Under the pieces are notes generated by a model. That model was not told where the DNA came from, did not search any database, and saw only the letters and a list, made by a program, of their open reading frames with translations. DNA of 64,000 bases from Ehretia macrophylla (lineage: Eukaryota > Streptophyta > Magnoliopsida > Boraginales > Ehretiaceae): assembly GCA_037974665.1 (NCBI GenBank), contig CM075783.1:16834762-16898761 (forward strand), in the 5' to 3' direction. This document shows positions 47,154-58,560 of this stretch, in pieces; positions within the stretch are counted from its first letter, which is position 1, and each line of letters opens with the position of its first letter. The translations under genes were made by a program, and so were the position numbers.

Positions 47154-49612
47154 TGTAACGCCCCGAACCCAACCCCACGCTAAGTCAGGCTCGGACCCGT
47201 CACTCGGACAGAGTCTCCTCTGTACCAAGGACAAACTGATACCTGCAAACATTCATTCAAGACATCCGAACTAAAAGCAACAACTTATCCACAATAACTC
47301 CGAAGCCAAAACACAATCACAAGGCCATCCGAGCCTTGGAGCAAAAATTTTCTACTAAAGCACACAAGCATGCGAGATAAGTTGGTTTTAGTTATAAGTA
47401 GTTAATTACAATAAACTTCTAAGTTCCATATGAAGATCTACAAACACTCCAAGCATGCAAGAGAAAATAAAGTCTAGAATTCATTATTACATTCCAACAA
47501 CTTTCTTAACTCTTAATACACATTTACTAGACATATATATACAAGACTCTATGGTCTCAAAATACATTAACACCAAGAACTCCACATAAGAAGCACATAA
47601 ATCCACCTCAGCACACAAGATCACTGATTCTGATCTACTTGAACTTCTTCCTCTTCTTCTACCTCTAATAGCTGGGGATTCACCTCAGCTTCTCCTGAAA
47701 CATTTTAGATGAGGAGTGAGCAACAAAGTTGCCCAGCGAGGGAGGTGATGCAGCATGTAAACGTGCAATATGATATGCAACACAAATAAACATATATACA
47801 AGACACATAACCATCAAGACAATAAATCAAACTATTAATCACTTTAAAAAGGATACGGTTCCATTTCCAAGTCTTCGAGCACGAGCCACGAACCACGAGT
47901 ATCACGATTATGCCGGCAAAACCCAAACACCACACTTGGGATACTCCGGATGTATCCCGATCCTACGACCCTTTCTCCCTAGGTAGGTCCATGCCCAGCA
48001 GGTGAACCACGCCTCTGGGGTAGTGGAGTATGCCTCAGCGAGAAGGGAATAGGCACCATGGTAGTCGAGGGAGCACGGCAAGCCCGATGCCGCCCGTGTT
48101 TCTCGACGCTACCATGTCCGATATAGGTTGCGCAACCCAAAACAAGTCACAAGCAAGCAATAATATCACATAACACGCAAGAGGGACGACAAAGTAGGCC
48201 GCCCTCACATATATGCACGATAAAAGCTCATATATGCAAGATATTAACTACTAGATGCCAAAAGAAAACAATCAACATAATTAATCCCAATATTCCACTC
48301 AAATAACTTAAATACATCCTAAATATTCTATACAAGGCACTACTAACACACAATAAGTTCCAATTGCAACTAAAAGGGCTAAAAACTACTTTTCCCCTTT
48401 CTTTAATCGAGCTTTCTTTCTCCTAAGCATAGTTCGAGGTTCCCAAACCTACCCTAGTCTTTCTATATTCCTAATTAAGCTTAAAAGTACCCTTTAAAGT
48501 CATAAAAACTCATTTTTGAAGCAAAAGTTCGGGAAGGCCCCGAACGGGTTTGAACTATAGCCATACTAACCGAACCCCAATTTCGCGAAACGAAAGCACC
48601 AAAGGTGCTTCCTTAGCTCAAGGATACCCAAATCGATGCCCAAATTTGCCCGGATTGCCTAACGTGCAAAACCCCCTTTTTAAAGTAAGCTATTTATGCA
48701 CTAAAGTTCGAATTCGGGTGATTCAATCTAACGTGGCTTTTCAATTACCTTCCCTAGGGTCTAGAGCACCTAATTGAGGCATCAATTCAAGTCAATTATC
48801 AAATTTTCTCAAAACCCTAGTTTTAGGCACTATTCATTGTCTCTTTGATCAATCTCAACATTCAACCGTTTAATTTGTTATCACACCACAAAAGTTAGCT
48901 CTAGAGGCTTTAAATAACTCATAGGAAGCATTCAACACAAGATATATTGCTATAATTGACAATTCAATAAATTTGAACATATGCAAACAAACTTTAAATT
49001 CAAACAAGTAAGACTCCCTCATAATTTTGAAGATGTAGAAGCTTTGTTGAAGGTCCTAAGTTGCTCAATAACCTCCCAAGATCAAACTATGAGCTCAAAG
49101 TGCTTGGATGAAGAAGCAAAAATCTCTCTTTTCCCTCTTTGAAGTGGACGGCCAGCAGGGGACATGGATGGAATTTCTGAATTTGTTTTGAGAGCTAATA
49201 TGTTATGTGTGTTTTAAATTTTTATGAGTTAGTTGTTTTATATGTTGTAGATAATTAATTTCCTAAGCTTTGTAGTCTCAAATATTGACCAATTAAGGCT
49301 AATTGTAATTACAAATGCTCTCTAATTAAATACTATCACTATTCTAGCGTAACACTATTCAAGGCTCACGGAAATTATTTTTCAAACGCATACTCCTAAG
49401 CTCGAAAGTTCAAAACGAAAATTTCTTGGCTCCTTTTAAATGTCGAGTGACCTAGGAAAAATTTAAAATCAAGCTTTCGGAACAGTCAAAAATTTTATGA
49501 ATAGTGATCCACAATAAAAACAATTAAGCAAGAAAAAATGATGCACGTAGAAATGCGCACATAAGTATGCAACGATTATAATAAATTTAAAGTGAAATTC
49601 TCGGGTGTCACA
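47154..49612 (-). repeat. 5' LTR of the B element
   Basis: 2,459 bp. Differences from the 3' LTR that I saw: T for G near 47979, the extra T near 48014, C for A near 48295 and T for C near 49021. The promoter is expected in its upstream (right-hand) half; I could not place a TATA box with confidence. Confidence 0.95.
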
Positions 49613-50170
49613 GTAGATGTGTCTCAACTTATTTTTGAAATGTATGATAAGGTTGAGGTATTGTATGTTATGTTGGAACGGAGGCGTATAACGAGGATGG
49701 TTTATTGTATAATATGGTTGTGTTGTATGTTGTTGTTTGAATTGAGGAGTTGCTGGATGTATGATGTTTAATGAGGTTGGTTTGGAACCTCGGTATCCTA
49801 TTTACTGTCGTTATACTGCCGAAATTCCATTGCGTCCTGACTGATCGTAGGAGGGGTCGTGTTGGGGCGTGACATTCGTGAAGTCCCAAAATTGCATGTA
49901 AAATGAGAATTATGTACATTAACCAATTAAATGTGCCTACTTACATAAGAAGGCATTTATATTTATGCAACATATGTTAATAGATGAAATTTCTTGTTAT
50001 ATTAGATGTATGCACATAGTTTGATATAAATGCACGTTAAACGAAATAGATGCACGTAACCCAAAAATATAATATTTTATGCAAGCGAATATACGTAAAT
50101 AACTAAAGTAGACATATAAATATATGCACATCAATAAAATAATTATATGCACGTGTCGGGGTGTTACACA

Positions 50171-50191
50171 AAGCTTAAGTTTGGGGGTGTT
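50171..50191 (+). other. Polypurine tract of element E
   Basis: AAGCTTAAGTTTGGGGGTGTT runs directly into the 3' LTR start TGTTGGGTG. This AAGTTTGGGGG form is typical of Athila/Tat-type elements. Confidence 0.88.
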
Positions 50192-51408
50192 TGTTGGGTG
50201 CATTATTTATATAGTATTTCAACACCTTTTTCACTTAAGCTTTGTTAGTTTTTGAGTAATTTATGAGCAATTTGATTAGTTTTGTCTTTGATTTGCATTG
50301 TAGGTAATTTTCAAGAGACAATATGAGTTTTGAGGCAAATATTGAAAAGACATTGATTGGCTTCTATACAATTTGTGGGGAAATTAAAGAACAAATAGAA
50401 GTAGCGCAGTCATAGCGCAGCTGCGCAGCATCGCAGGAAAATTAAGGGTAGTTTTGTAAATTGGCAAGAAAAGAAAGAAACCCTATGAAATAAAAGGATA
50501 AAAACGTGAGAAGTGGGCAGCCATCAAGATGGGAGAAAAAACAACGTTCCAAATGGGGAGAAAGAGAGGATTCACGAGTTGAAAACGGAGGAACGATCCG
50601 GAGACGGACTTCTACCCCAATTCTTCTCCAAATCCTAGTTTTCTCTATCTCTGTTATCATGTTTTACGTTACAATTGAAATTTTATTTATTTTCATAATT
50701 ATGTTCTAAGCTATTTTTCTAGGGCTACGATGTAGCCGAATTTTGAATATTTGATGCTTTTGGTTTTAATTCATTGATGAACTATTTCATATTTGCGTTG
50801 AGTATTTTATGCTAAATTTAATGCTTGTGGTTGCCTGATCAACAATTACATAAGTCGTGATTTAGTTTAAGACTGAGAAGTAATAACTAAATTAGACTAC
50901 GTATGAAATACCATTAAATCATCATAAGCTAAAGATAGTTATAAGATCTAGTACAGCATTTGAATTTCTAGGGCTTAATGTGTTCCATAAGTTCACAGTT
51001 ATCACAGAGATGTAGTTAGTTTTCTTATTGGAATAGGTTATTGATACTTGAGAAAGATTAATATCTACCTTAGCAAAATTACTGGCAACGTAAGGAATAG
51101 GCATCAATTGATTTAAATCACTAGTTTCAAATAGGATTAATCTTTGTGAAATCGGAATCCCTAGAGTCTTTTAATTATTGAATTACCATCTTTTGTTAAT
51201 TTCGTAATTGTGTTAGTTGTTATTTCTCTTATAAGTTCTATAATTTCTTTAATAATTAGTTACAAATTCTCAATTCGTGATTGTTTAAATAAAGTTAGAG
51301 CTAAATCAATTTCAGTACTTAGTAATCACAGTCCTCGTGAGAACGGTCTTTACTTATCACTTTATTACTTGTTGCGATATGTGCACTTGCATTAGAAATC
51401 ATACAACA
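50192..51408 (+). repeat. 3' LTR of element E
   Basis: 1,217 bp. It pairs with 19096-20311 and shows scattered substitutions (roughly 16 in the first 250 bp compared). It contains GCGCAGCTGCGC at 50415-50426, which is intact here but has lost its outer pair in the 5' LTR. Confidence 0.95.
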
Positions 51409-51663
51409 TGGACGTACACCAAGTACATCTGTTAGTGGATATCCTTCGACTGGTCGTGGATCAATTGGAAGTCAAGCTTCGACTGGGCATGGTTCCAGTG
51501 GATGTCACCCCACGACTAGTCATGGGTCCATAGGAGCACCGCTTTCAGTTGGTCGTGGGTCTTCTGTTGGTTAGCTGTGGACTGGTCGTGGCTCCTCATC
51601 ATCATTAGTTGCTTTAGAGCACGTGATTCCCCCCAGTTCATATCCCTCACAACAGAGGCTACA

Positions 51664-54600
51664 TGTGAGGCCCCAGACCTGAATTTATGTGCATTTATTT
51701 CTTAAAATATTTAATTAAGAATAGTTACTATTTATAAGAAATTTCGACTGTTTCATTTTCCTGGTTTTGCATTTTTCTCATGATACTTGTCATTTAAGAG
51801 GCATGAGAAAATTTGAATTACTTGCATAGCACGCCGGGAAGGCGGGTAGAAAAAATATTTTGTATGTCATAATGAATAGTAAAAAAAATTCAGCATTTTG
51901 GATTTTTTTTCATTTAGCTTGCTTTGACTTGGATTAAAACTACCTAGCCAAACCATTTGACCCAATAACCCAAACCCTTGACCCATGAACCATTTTTAAC
52001 TCTTATAACCCATTATATACCAAACAAAAAAAAATCAGCTCAAAACACTCTCCCCAAACCCGTGAGTTAGGAGCAAAAAAAAAAAGAAGAAGAAGAAAAT
52101 TGTTAGTTTTCACCAATTTCATCTATTCCAAGCCTGATTTTAGTGCTCTTGAGCCTAGCAAAGCCATCTCCAAGCTTCTTCTTCTTGTCTAGTGGTGAGA
52201 GATGCATATTTTTGAGCTTTTAAAGTTAGGTTACATTTATGTAAATTTTGTGATTTGATATATCTTGCTTATATATGTCTATCTATGCTTAAATTAGCTT
52301 TTATTATGATCATAGAACATTATTTTATAGTTATTTGAAGAATTTTATGCTTGAAAATTAAGTTTGGAGACTTGGGAAAGATGATGAATAGTGTATGTGA
52401 ATAGTAACTTACAAATTTTGGGGTTTTTGCATTTTTAATTGTTTTATTGCTTCTAATAGTTGCTTTAACTCTTGAGAATGCTATATGTATCATGAGAATG
52501 GATATAACCTAGTTAGAATTGGAATTATAGCTTGAATTACAAAGAGGGCTTTGGAACGAAGTGTTGAATTTGATTCGTTTGATTATGTAGTTAGCCTTAG
52601 AAGTGTTAGGAAGCTCTTAAAATGTAATTATGACACTTAATTGTTAATCGGATTAGGTAGTTGTAGTTCAAATCACTAAAGAGGCTTTTTGGTGCTTTTG
52701 TGTTAACATGCTTAAAAATGTGATTTCATGGCATTTAGTTACATCATAAATTGGCCATATGGGATTAGTGAAGCCAGAGTTGATGTTAATTATATTGCTA
52801 TGTGGTTTATGTTATGTTGTAGTTAATGGTTAAAGAAACTTGAAACTCATGATTGGTTAGTTGTTTAGTGTGAAAAATGGTGTATGAATCCTCTAATGCT
52901 AGTGTTGCTAGTTTATATATGTGTTTTGGATGTAGTTGAAGATTTTGGTAAAGCTAACTTAATGGTGTAGCTTAAGTGTTTGTAATAATGTCTAAATAAA
53001 GTGTAAGATTGTTATACATGCTAGAGTGTTGATCATAGTTAGCTAAATGTAAGAAAACAACAAGAAAAGTTGATAAACAAGCAAAACCCTGATTCGGACA
53101 GTCCACTGCCACTGCCATTCGAAGCTCTTTTGACATAGTAAACATGTTCGAAAATTAACGAAATTTGTACACTAGCTAGATTAGGAATTTTAGAGAAAGT
53201 GATGATTTCTAAGACTAAGACTAATTCTAACGTTTTAGCCCTTTGATCACATCATTTCTAAAATGTAGCTCAAAAATCGATGGTTCTGCCCAGCTATGTG
53301 TAGTTGCACGGTAAGGGTTATAACTTTTGGAATTTAACTTGGAATTGAGCACCGTTTGAACTTAAAATTAACTACACTTGAAGATCTACATTTATACATA
53401 AGAATCAGATAGTTGGAGGTCAATAGCCTAGGTAACCGAATTGATTAATTTGAGCTTCTATTAGAGGGATTGGAAAATGTTTTAATTGAGCTTGTGGTAT
53501 TAATTTTGCACTTGAAAACTTGTATTGAATGTTTGAAGAATTAATTAGAATGTAAGTTAAATGTAAAGATGTTAACCATTGCATGTTAGTTGAGTCCACT
53601 TGTACAGTTGACATTTAGTTTATATGTTAAGTACAATTTTAGTTAGTTGCAGTTAGCTTAACTTTATGTATTAGTAAATGCTTCTATGTTGTTACAAAAC
53701 TATGATGTTTAATTAAGTTACAATGAAATAAAGCATGTGATATAGAATATAGGATGTAAAAGATGTTAAACCTTCTATAGTCAATTGCTAAAGTGTTACA
53801 CTTATATGAATAACTAGGGGTTTGCACATTTAAGTGGATTCAAAGAGGTTTGGAGTAAGTCTAAGCTATACCATTACAAGTTTGGTAAAGGTAAGGGAGT
53901 CTTCATCTCTTTTGTGCATCTTAACTTATTTTATTGTTTCTAGATTGTATGATTAGTAATTGATAAAGTTTACATGTACTATTTACTTGTTATCTTGTGT
54001 TTTCTCATGTTATTTATGTTTAATTGCGAGGGCAGCCTACTTTGTCATCCCTCTTATGTGATCTTTGATATTCTTGATTCTCATGATCTTGACTCGGGGT
54101 TGTGCAACCTTTTTGGACATGGTAGTGTTGAGAAACACAAGTAGCATCGGGCTTATTGTGCTCCCTCGACTACCATGGTGCCTATTCCCTTTCTCTTGCT
54201 GAGTATACTCTACTACTCCAGAGGCGGTTCACCTCGTTGGGGCATATGAACCTACCTCAGGAGAAAGGGTCATAGGATCGGGGTACATCAAGAGTACCCT
54301 ATTTAGAGGAATAAGGGGTTTGCCGGCACTTGCTTGAAGATCATGGTTCATGGTTCGTGGATCGAGACTTCGTGGAACTATATCCTTTTTAAATATGTGA
54401 TACTTGATTATTAAGTGTTATTTGGTCTCTTGTTACTTGAAATATGATCATATACTGTAAATGACACCTATGTGTTAGTTATATTTGGGTGCTATTGTTC
54501 GGGTGCTTGTGTATTATCTTGTTTTGTGTACTTGTGTGCTTTATAGTTTGTGTGCTTGCGTGATGTCTAGACTTGTGTGTATACGTGTTATCTAGTTTTG

Positions 54601-55240
54601 TGTGCTTGTGTGTGATTTTGGTGTTATCTGTATTGCACGAGACCTTATGGAGACTCCCCATTATGTGACATCTCCCTCACTGGGCATACGTGGTTAGTAT
54701 GCTCATTCATCGCCTTAACATGTTTCAGGCATAGCAAAGATTGGCGGCACGAGTTCCAAGATTGGTTGTGAAGTTGAGGTAGCTAACGTGTTATCGGTAG
54801 TATATGTAAATTAAATGTGAAGTTTATCTTGTAATAAAGTCTATGTGAGAAGAAGTTTTGTATGTAATTATATGGTATTGTAGAGAAGTGTGTTTTAGTC
54901 TTCTAATATTACGAGCATGTAATAACTATAAGAATTACCTTATTGTCTAGTTAGCTTGCATGCATGTGTGAATTGAACTTGATAACTGTCGACTGTATGC
55001 TTGTTGTGAACCTTTGTTAAGTTCCAAGGCTCGGATGGCCTTGAGCAATTTGTTGTATGAGATAATTTTGGTGGAGGAGATGAAGGAATGAAGTTAGATC
55101 ATAGTTTTGTGGTTATAAATATTATTTACAGGTTTTGGATAGTCCTATAAAGAGGGAAGACTCCGTTCATTTCTCCTCGTTTCTCGTGCCTTGGGAATAG
55201 AATTGGGAACTCCAGTCTCGTGAGGGATCGGGGTGTTACA
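51664..55240 (+). mobile_element. Solo LTR, D-type, TSD CTACA
   Basis: 3,577 bp, TGTGAGGCCCCAGACC at 51664 to GGGATCGGGGTGTTACA at 55240, with CTACA at 51659-51663 and 55241-55245. It interrupts the CACTA transposase gene without shifting its frame once excised in silico. Its first half differs from C and B LTRs, while its 3' half shares the conserved block and the end sequence with C. No coding frame inside. Confidence 0.94.
54028..54300 (+). other. Conserved hairpin block in D-type LTR
   Basis: The loop CCTACTTTG is intact, but the two inner CG pairs of the outer stem have become CA on both sides, leaving GAGGG/CCCTC. In the second hairpin the CATGGTAG/CTACCATG stem is kept and the inner pair is CACAA/TTGTG where B has CACGG/CCGTG. 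The last stem is GGGGTAC (54280-54286) with GTACCCT (54294-54300). Confidence 0.55.
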
Positions 55241-57159
55241 CTACATACTCATACTAGTACGTCGGGAGCTCCCATTGACGCTGCATCAGGACATATACCT
55301 GTTCACGTTTCATTGTCACCACATGAGAGGTCTTCCCCTTCCACATCATCGTCCGGCCTCAAACAAGGTTTAGAGGATTTACAAGTCAACGTATGTGGCG
55401 CGGCTGAGCCCGACCCTATGGCCCAATCTGCACCAATTCCTGAACAACCTGAGTCATCAACCGTAGCTCAAGAATGACCTGCAGGGATAGAGCCATGGCA
55501 ATATTATGGGCTCTTGTGGCACGATGCATATGTAGCGTGACAAGTTAATAGACGTACACATTTGACATTCGACGACGGTAGGTAAGTATTTGATTTTGTA
55601 TTTTTTCCATGGATATCCTTATCCCACTGGTCCTCCATGTTATGGATTTTTAATATCCAACTTTTTGTTTTGATCATGTTTAGATGGACACCGTACGAAG
55701 CAACTAAAGAAGTCACTAGAGCAATGAACGCCCGGTATTCTAAGCCTTGACCGAGTTGGAGTGAGGTCCCCGATGAGGTTAGGGATAGGTGGTTCGCTAA
55801 TTTTTAGGTATGATAAATATGTGTAAATATTATGGAATGTTATTTGTTATAATCATTGTGTTGATTATGTTGAAATAATATGTTATATTAATTAATTATT
55901 GGTCGCAAATGGTCTACAAGTGATTCCCCAGTGAAGAAGCCGCGTTTCGCCGAATGTTCGATTTCAAAGCTGAGAATCGTATATGTGACCTCTTTAATAA
56001 AGGACGGACGCGTAATAAGAAGCCGAAGTAGTTGGGCGATGCCGCATGGGATCTGTTGAAAGAAAGGTCGGATACCCCACAATGGCAGGCAATTTCACAG
56101 CGAAACTCAGATAACCAACTGCACCAGCCATCTCCACATCATTTGGGACCTATCCCTTATGAAGAGGCTGCAAGGAGATTGGTATGTATGAAGGAAAATT
56201 TAATGAATGATGTGTCGTAATTAACTTCAATTATTTCACCCATCATAAATGTTTTTGTAATGTTTTGGTGCATGAAAATTTGTAGGCAAAGGAGCGGGGG
56301 GGACGAGTGACTTGGGCGAATGTTTTCGCAAGGGCTCATCGCAAGGATCCCGACGGGCCATTCACAGACCCTAAGGCAGAACACACCATGGTATGTGTAA
56401 TTTGTTGATAATTGTAAATAAATAACCAAAATGTTGATATTTACCAACGAACTGTCTAAAATTATTATATCTTAAATCTAATTAAAAGGCTGAGTATGAA
56501 GAACTAGTGCAGCAGGCCACAGTTTCATCTGAGGCTGATTCAGCAGCGACACCGATAGATTATGATGCACTCCTTTTGCAGGCTGTGGGCAAACCCAATA
56601 GAGGGTGCATATATGGGGTCGGGTCTTCTGCTTCTGTTAGGTCTGTATACCACAACCCACCAGGCAGAAGACAGAGCACAGAGATAGAGATACTGCAAGT
56701 TGTTGGTAGGGCCACAATACCCTTGAATGAGATGATTGATCTACAATGCTCCGAGAATGAGGAATTGCATAAAATGCAACAAGAACTGAACGAGCGGCTT
56801 CAACGTTTTCAAGAAGAAAACAATGTAGAACTCAGAGAACTGCGGACACAGATTGTACTACTGACAAAGATGTTTACGATGTCACATGCTCATCAGGATT
56901 CGCCTCAATCCGGTGATGGAACTGAAGAATAATTTTCCTGTTTTTATGTTATGTTAAAATATACAAAGAGTTTGTTTAATTACATTTAGGATTTGTTCTT
57001 TTTAATTGCATGGTACAATATACTTTTCAATATAAATGTACAATAATTTCAATTACATGTTTGAGCATTATATCTGGTTTTAACAAATAAATAATTAATA
57101 ATTAATAATTTCAAATAACATTTAAAGATTTTTTATGAAAAAAAAATAATAATAATAAT

Positions 57160-57704
57160 TTTGAGATTGATGACGACATGGTGACAGAATTTTGCGATGA
57201 CATTTTGGAGACAGAATTTATTTGGAGACGATTTAGAGACGGAATGGAGACGGTTTTTTTTGGAGACGGCTCGGAGATGGAATAAAGATGGCATGTTTTT
57301 GGAGATAGATTCGAGACGGGTTTTTTGGAGATGGTTTGGAAACGAAATAGAGACGACATGTTTTTGGGGACAGGCTGGAGATGGAATGGAGACGGGTTTT
57401 TTTAGGAGATGGCTTGGAGACGTAATGGAGACACCATGTTTTTTAAGATGGTTTGGAGATGACATTTTTTGGTGACGGTGTGGAGACGACACTTTTGGGA
57501 AATGATTCAAAGACAAATTTGGTGACGGATTAAAAGGCCGTCGCCAAAAGTAAGGAATTGGCAACGGCGCAACAAATTGGCAACGATACTTTTGGCGACA
57601 GTCAAAAATCATCTCCATGCTGTAGTCAACCGTCGGCAATACCCTTTTGGTAACGACATGGAGGCAATTTTTTACCATCACCTAAAGCAATTTTTTTTGT
57701 AGTG
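57160..57704. repeat. Right subterminal array and terminal inverted repeat of the CACTA element
   Basis: GGAGACGG, GGAGATGG and similar units repeat every 15-30 bp from about 57205 to 57500. Then come GGCCGTCGCCAAAAG, GGCAACG and TTTTTTTTGTAGTG at the tip. The order mirrors the left end (GAGACGG...GGCCGTCACC). The 182- and 92-codon open frames across it are repeat artefacts. Confidence 0.85.
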
Positions 57705-58560
57705 GCAATGATCCTAAATTTAAGTTTGGGGGTAAACTTCAAATTGATGAGTACACCCACATCCTCTCATCTTTGTGAGAAAAGTTAAATATAAATTCTA
57801 TTATGACAAATGTGGTTATAATTTGGGAAGACAGATGGGTTTTGAATGTGAAACTTATTATTTATACCTCTGCCCGCGCGCCATCTGTCTTTTTGAGAAA
57901 CGGGGAATCTAGTCCAGAAGGGCATAGCGAGATTGAAGAGTCTAGTGGTGAGGAGTCCAATCTTGAATAGCATAGTAAAGAAATCCTTTCGGATAGAACT
58001 AAATGAATTTCAAATATATATTGAAGATCGTCGATTCTAGTCCTAAGAAGTCCAATTGGGAAAAGCATAAAGCCGTTTCAGATGAAAGTAAATTAAGAGT
58101 TTGGGAATCTGTACTAATGCATATAATAAATGATTCAAAAAATCATGAAATTGATTTTTCCTGTATCATTATTTTGTCTTTTTTTTTCTCGATCGCAATA
58201 TGTATTTACTATTAATCTTAATAAAAGAGTTCTATTGTGCCCTTTACGTTTGTATGTATTTATCATTATAATGCCCCTTACGTTTTCTTATTTTTTCTTA
58301 TTTAAGTACACAAGATAATTACATGTTTGTATCCATAAAACAATCAAGATCGTGAAGAGGTCGATGATTATGAGAAATAAATGATAGCCAACGTATTTTG
58401 TTGGGCAATGCATGTATGAGCTCATAATACTTACTGTTTGTGAAGTATATGGTCTTTTAATTTTACTCTAATTACTCTTCATATTTTATCTAAACTCATT
58501 ATTCAACAATCTTTTTTATTTTTTATTTTTTATTTTTAATTATTAACAACAATGTTCTAA
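57705..58560. other. Unassigned stretch right of the CACTA element
   Basis: It begins with AAATTTAAGTTTGGGGGTAAAC (57716-57737), which looks like an Athila/Tat polypurine tract, so the CACTA may have landed in an older retrotransposon. From about 57895 to 58080 there is a weak internal repetition (CTAGTCC...AAG...GCATA...). No gene is supported. Confidence 0.5.

Larger units (their letters stand above)
39693..49612 (-). mobile_element. Complete Ty3/gypsy chromovirus (Tekay/Del-like), family B, TSD GTAGA
   Basis: 9,920 bp with LTRs 39693-42150 and 47154-49612, TSD GTAGA at 39688-39692 and 49613-49617, primer site, polypurine tract and one intact polyprotein frame. By eye the two LTRs differ by about three substitutions and one 1-bp gap over 2,458 bp. 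This is the most recent layer of the nest and the only element in the window that looks potentially autonomous. Chromodomain-like C terminus, long LTRs and the tRNA-Met primer fit the Tekay/Del clade; clade assignment is from recalled family features. Confidence 0.96.
37550..49874 (+). mobile_element. Solo LTR, A-type, TSD TTCGT, interrupted
   Basis: It starts TGTGAAACCCCACTTTCC at 37550 and ends GTTGGGGCGTGACA at 49874, with TTCGT at 37545-37549 and 49875-49879. Its own DNA is 37550-39692 plus 49618-49874 (about 2,400 bp) and is the reverse complement of the A LTRs with moderate divergence. It is inserted in the C-type LTR and carries the complete B element. Confidence 0.95.
33440..50168 (-). 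mobile_element. Solo LTR, C-type, TSD CAAAG, interrupted
   Basis: It starts (plus strand) TGTAACGCCCCGATCCC at 33440 and ends GTGTCGGGGTGTTACA at 50168, with CAAAG at 33435-33439 and 50169-50173. Its own DNA is 33440-37549 and 49880-50168 (about 4.4 kb). The outer 290 bp match the reverse complement of 10085-10390, the start of the plus-strand C-type solo LTR. It landed just upstream of element E's polypurine tract. It is about 0.9 kb longer than the other C copy, so one of the two has an indel. Confidence 0.9.
19096..51408 (+). mobile_element. Athila-like LTR retrotransposon E, TSD TGGAC, interrupted twice
   Basis: Both ends carry a 1.2-kb LTR (TGTTGGGTG...ATCATACAACA), flanked by TGGAC at 19091-19095 and 51409-51413, inside the CACTA transposase gene. 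Its own length is about 7.8 kb after removing the A element (24102-31890) and the C-type LTR (33440-50168). The tRNA-Asp-type primer site, the AAGTTTGGGGG polypurine tract and the Gag and protease sequence place it in the Athila/Tat branch of Ty3/gypsy. The RT-RNase H-integrase core is deleted and the frame has many stops. The two LTRs differ at roughly 6% of sites in the part I compared, so it is older than the elements nested in it. Confidence 0.92.
19011..56932 (+). pseudogene. CACTA TNPA-like transposase (plant Ptta/En/Spm family), split by two retrotransposons
   Basis: The first piece starts at ATG 19011 (MAAGKDNYSSGIRRFLG) and runs to 19095. The same frame resumes at 51414-51663 with a Ser/Gly-rich region of TGRGS-type repeats, and again at 55246. 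Later pieces follow canonical GT-AG introns: one exon ends 56181 (GT at 56182), another is 56286-56390, and the last is 56489-56932. The product matches the plant transposase domain of En/Spm elements (FKAENRICDLFNKGR, LGDAAWDLLKERSDTPQW, IPYEEAARRL, RVTWANVFARAHRKDPDG). It ends in a heptad-like coiled-coil stretch (QQELNERLQRFQEENN). Several in-frame stops are present, for example after SSVG near 51573 and after STVAQE near 55477, so it is dead even without the insertions. In autonomous elements this protein binds the subterminal repeats. Confidence 0.8.
18081..57704 (+). mobile_element. CACTA (En/Spm) DNA transposon, interrupted, internally deleted
   Basis: The right terminus is clear: TTTTTTTTGTAGTG ends at 57704, which is CACTACAAAAAAAA on the other strand. 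Both ends carry dense subterminal arrays of GGAGACG/CGTCTCC motifs. Inside are an acidic transposase tail (18620-18850) and a split transposase gene (19011-56932). After removing element E (19096-51408), the D-type LTR (51664-55240) and their TSDs, only about 3.7 kb of its own DNA remains, so most of the TNP2-type transposase is deleted. The left tip is degenerate (TATAACAAAAAAAAA near 18081) and its 3-bp duplication does not match GCA at 57705, so the left boundary is approximate. Confidence 0.82.

Noticed and set aside
57133-57681. 182-codon minus-strand frame and a 92-codon plus-strand frame
   Set aside because: Products of the right CACTA subterminal repeat with no domain.
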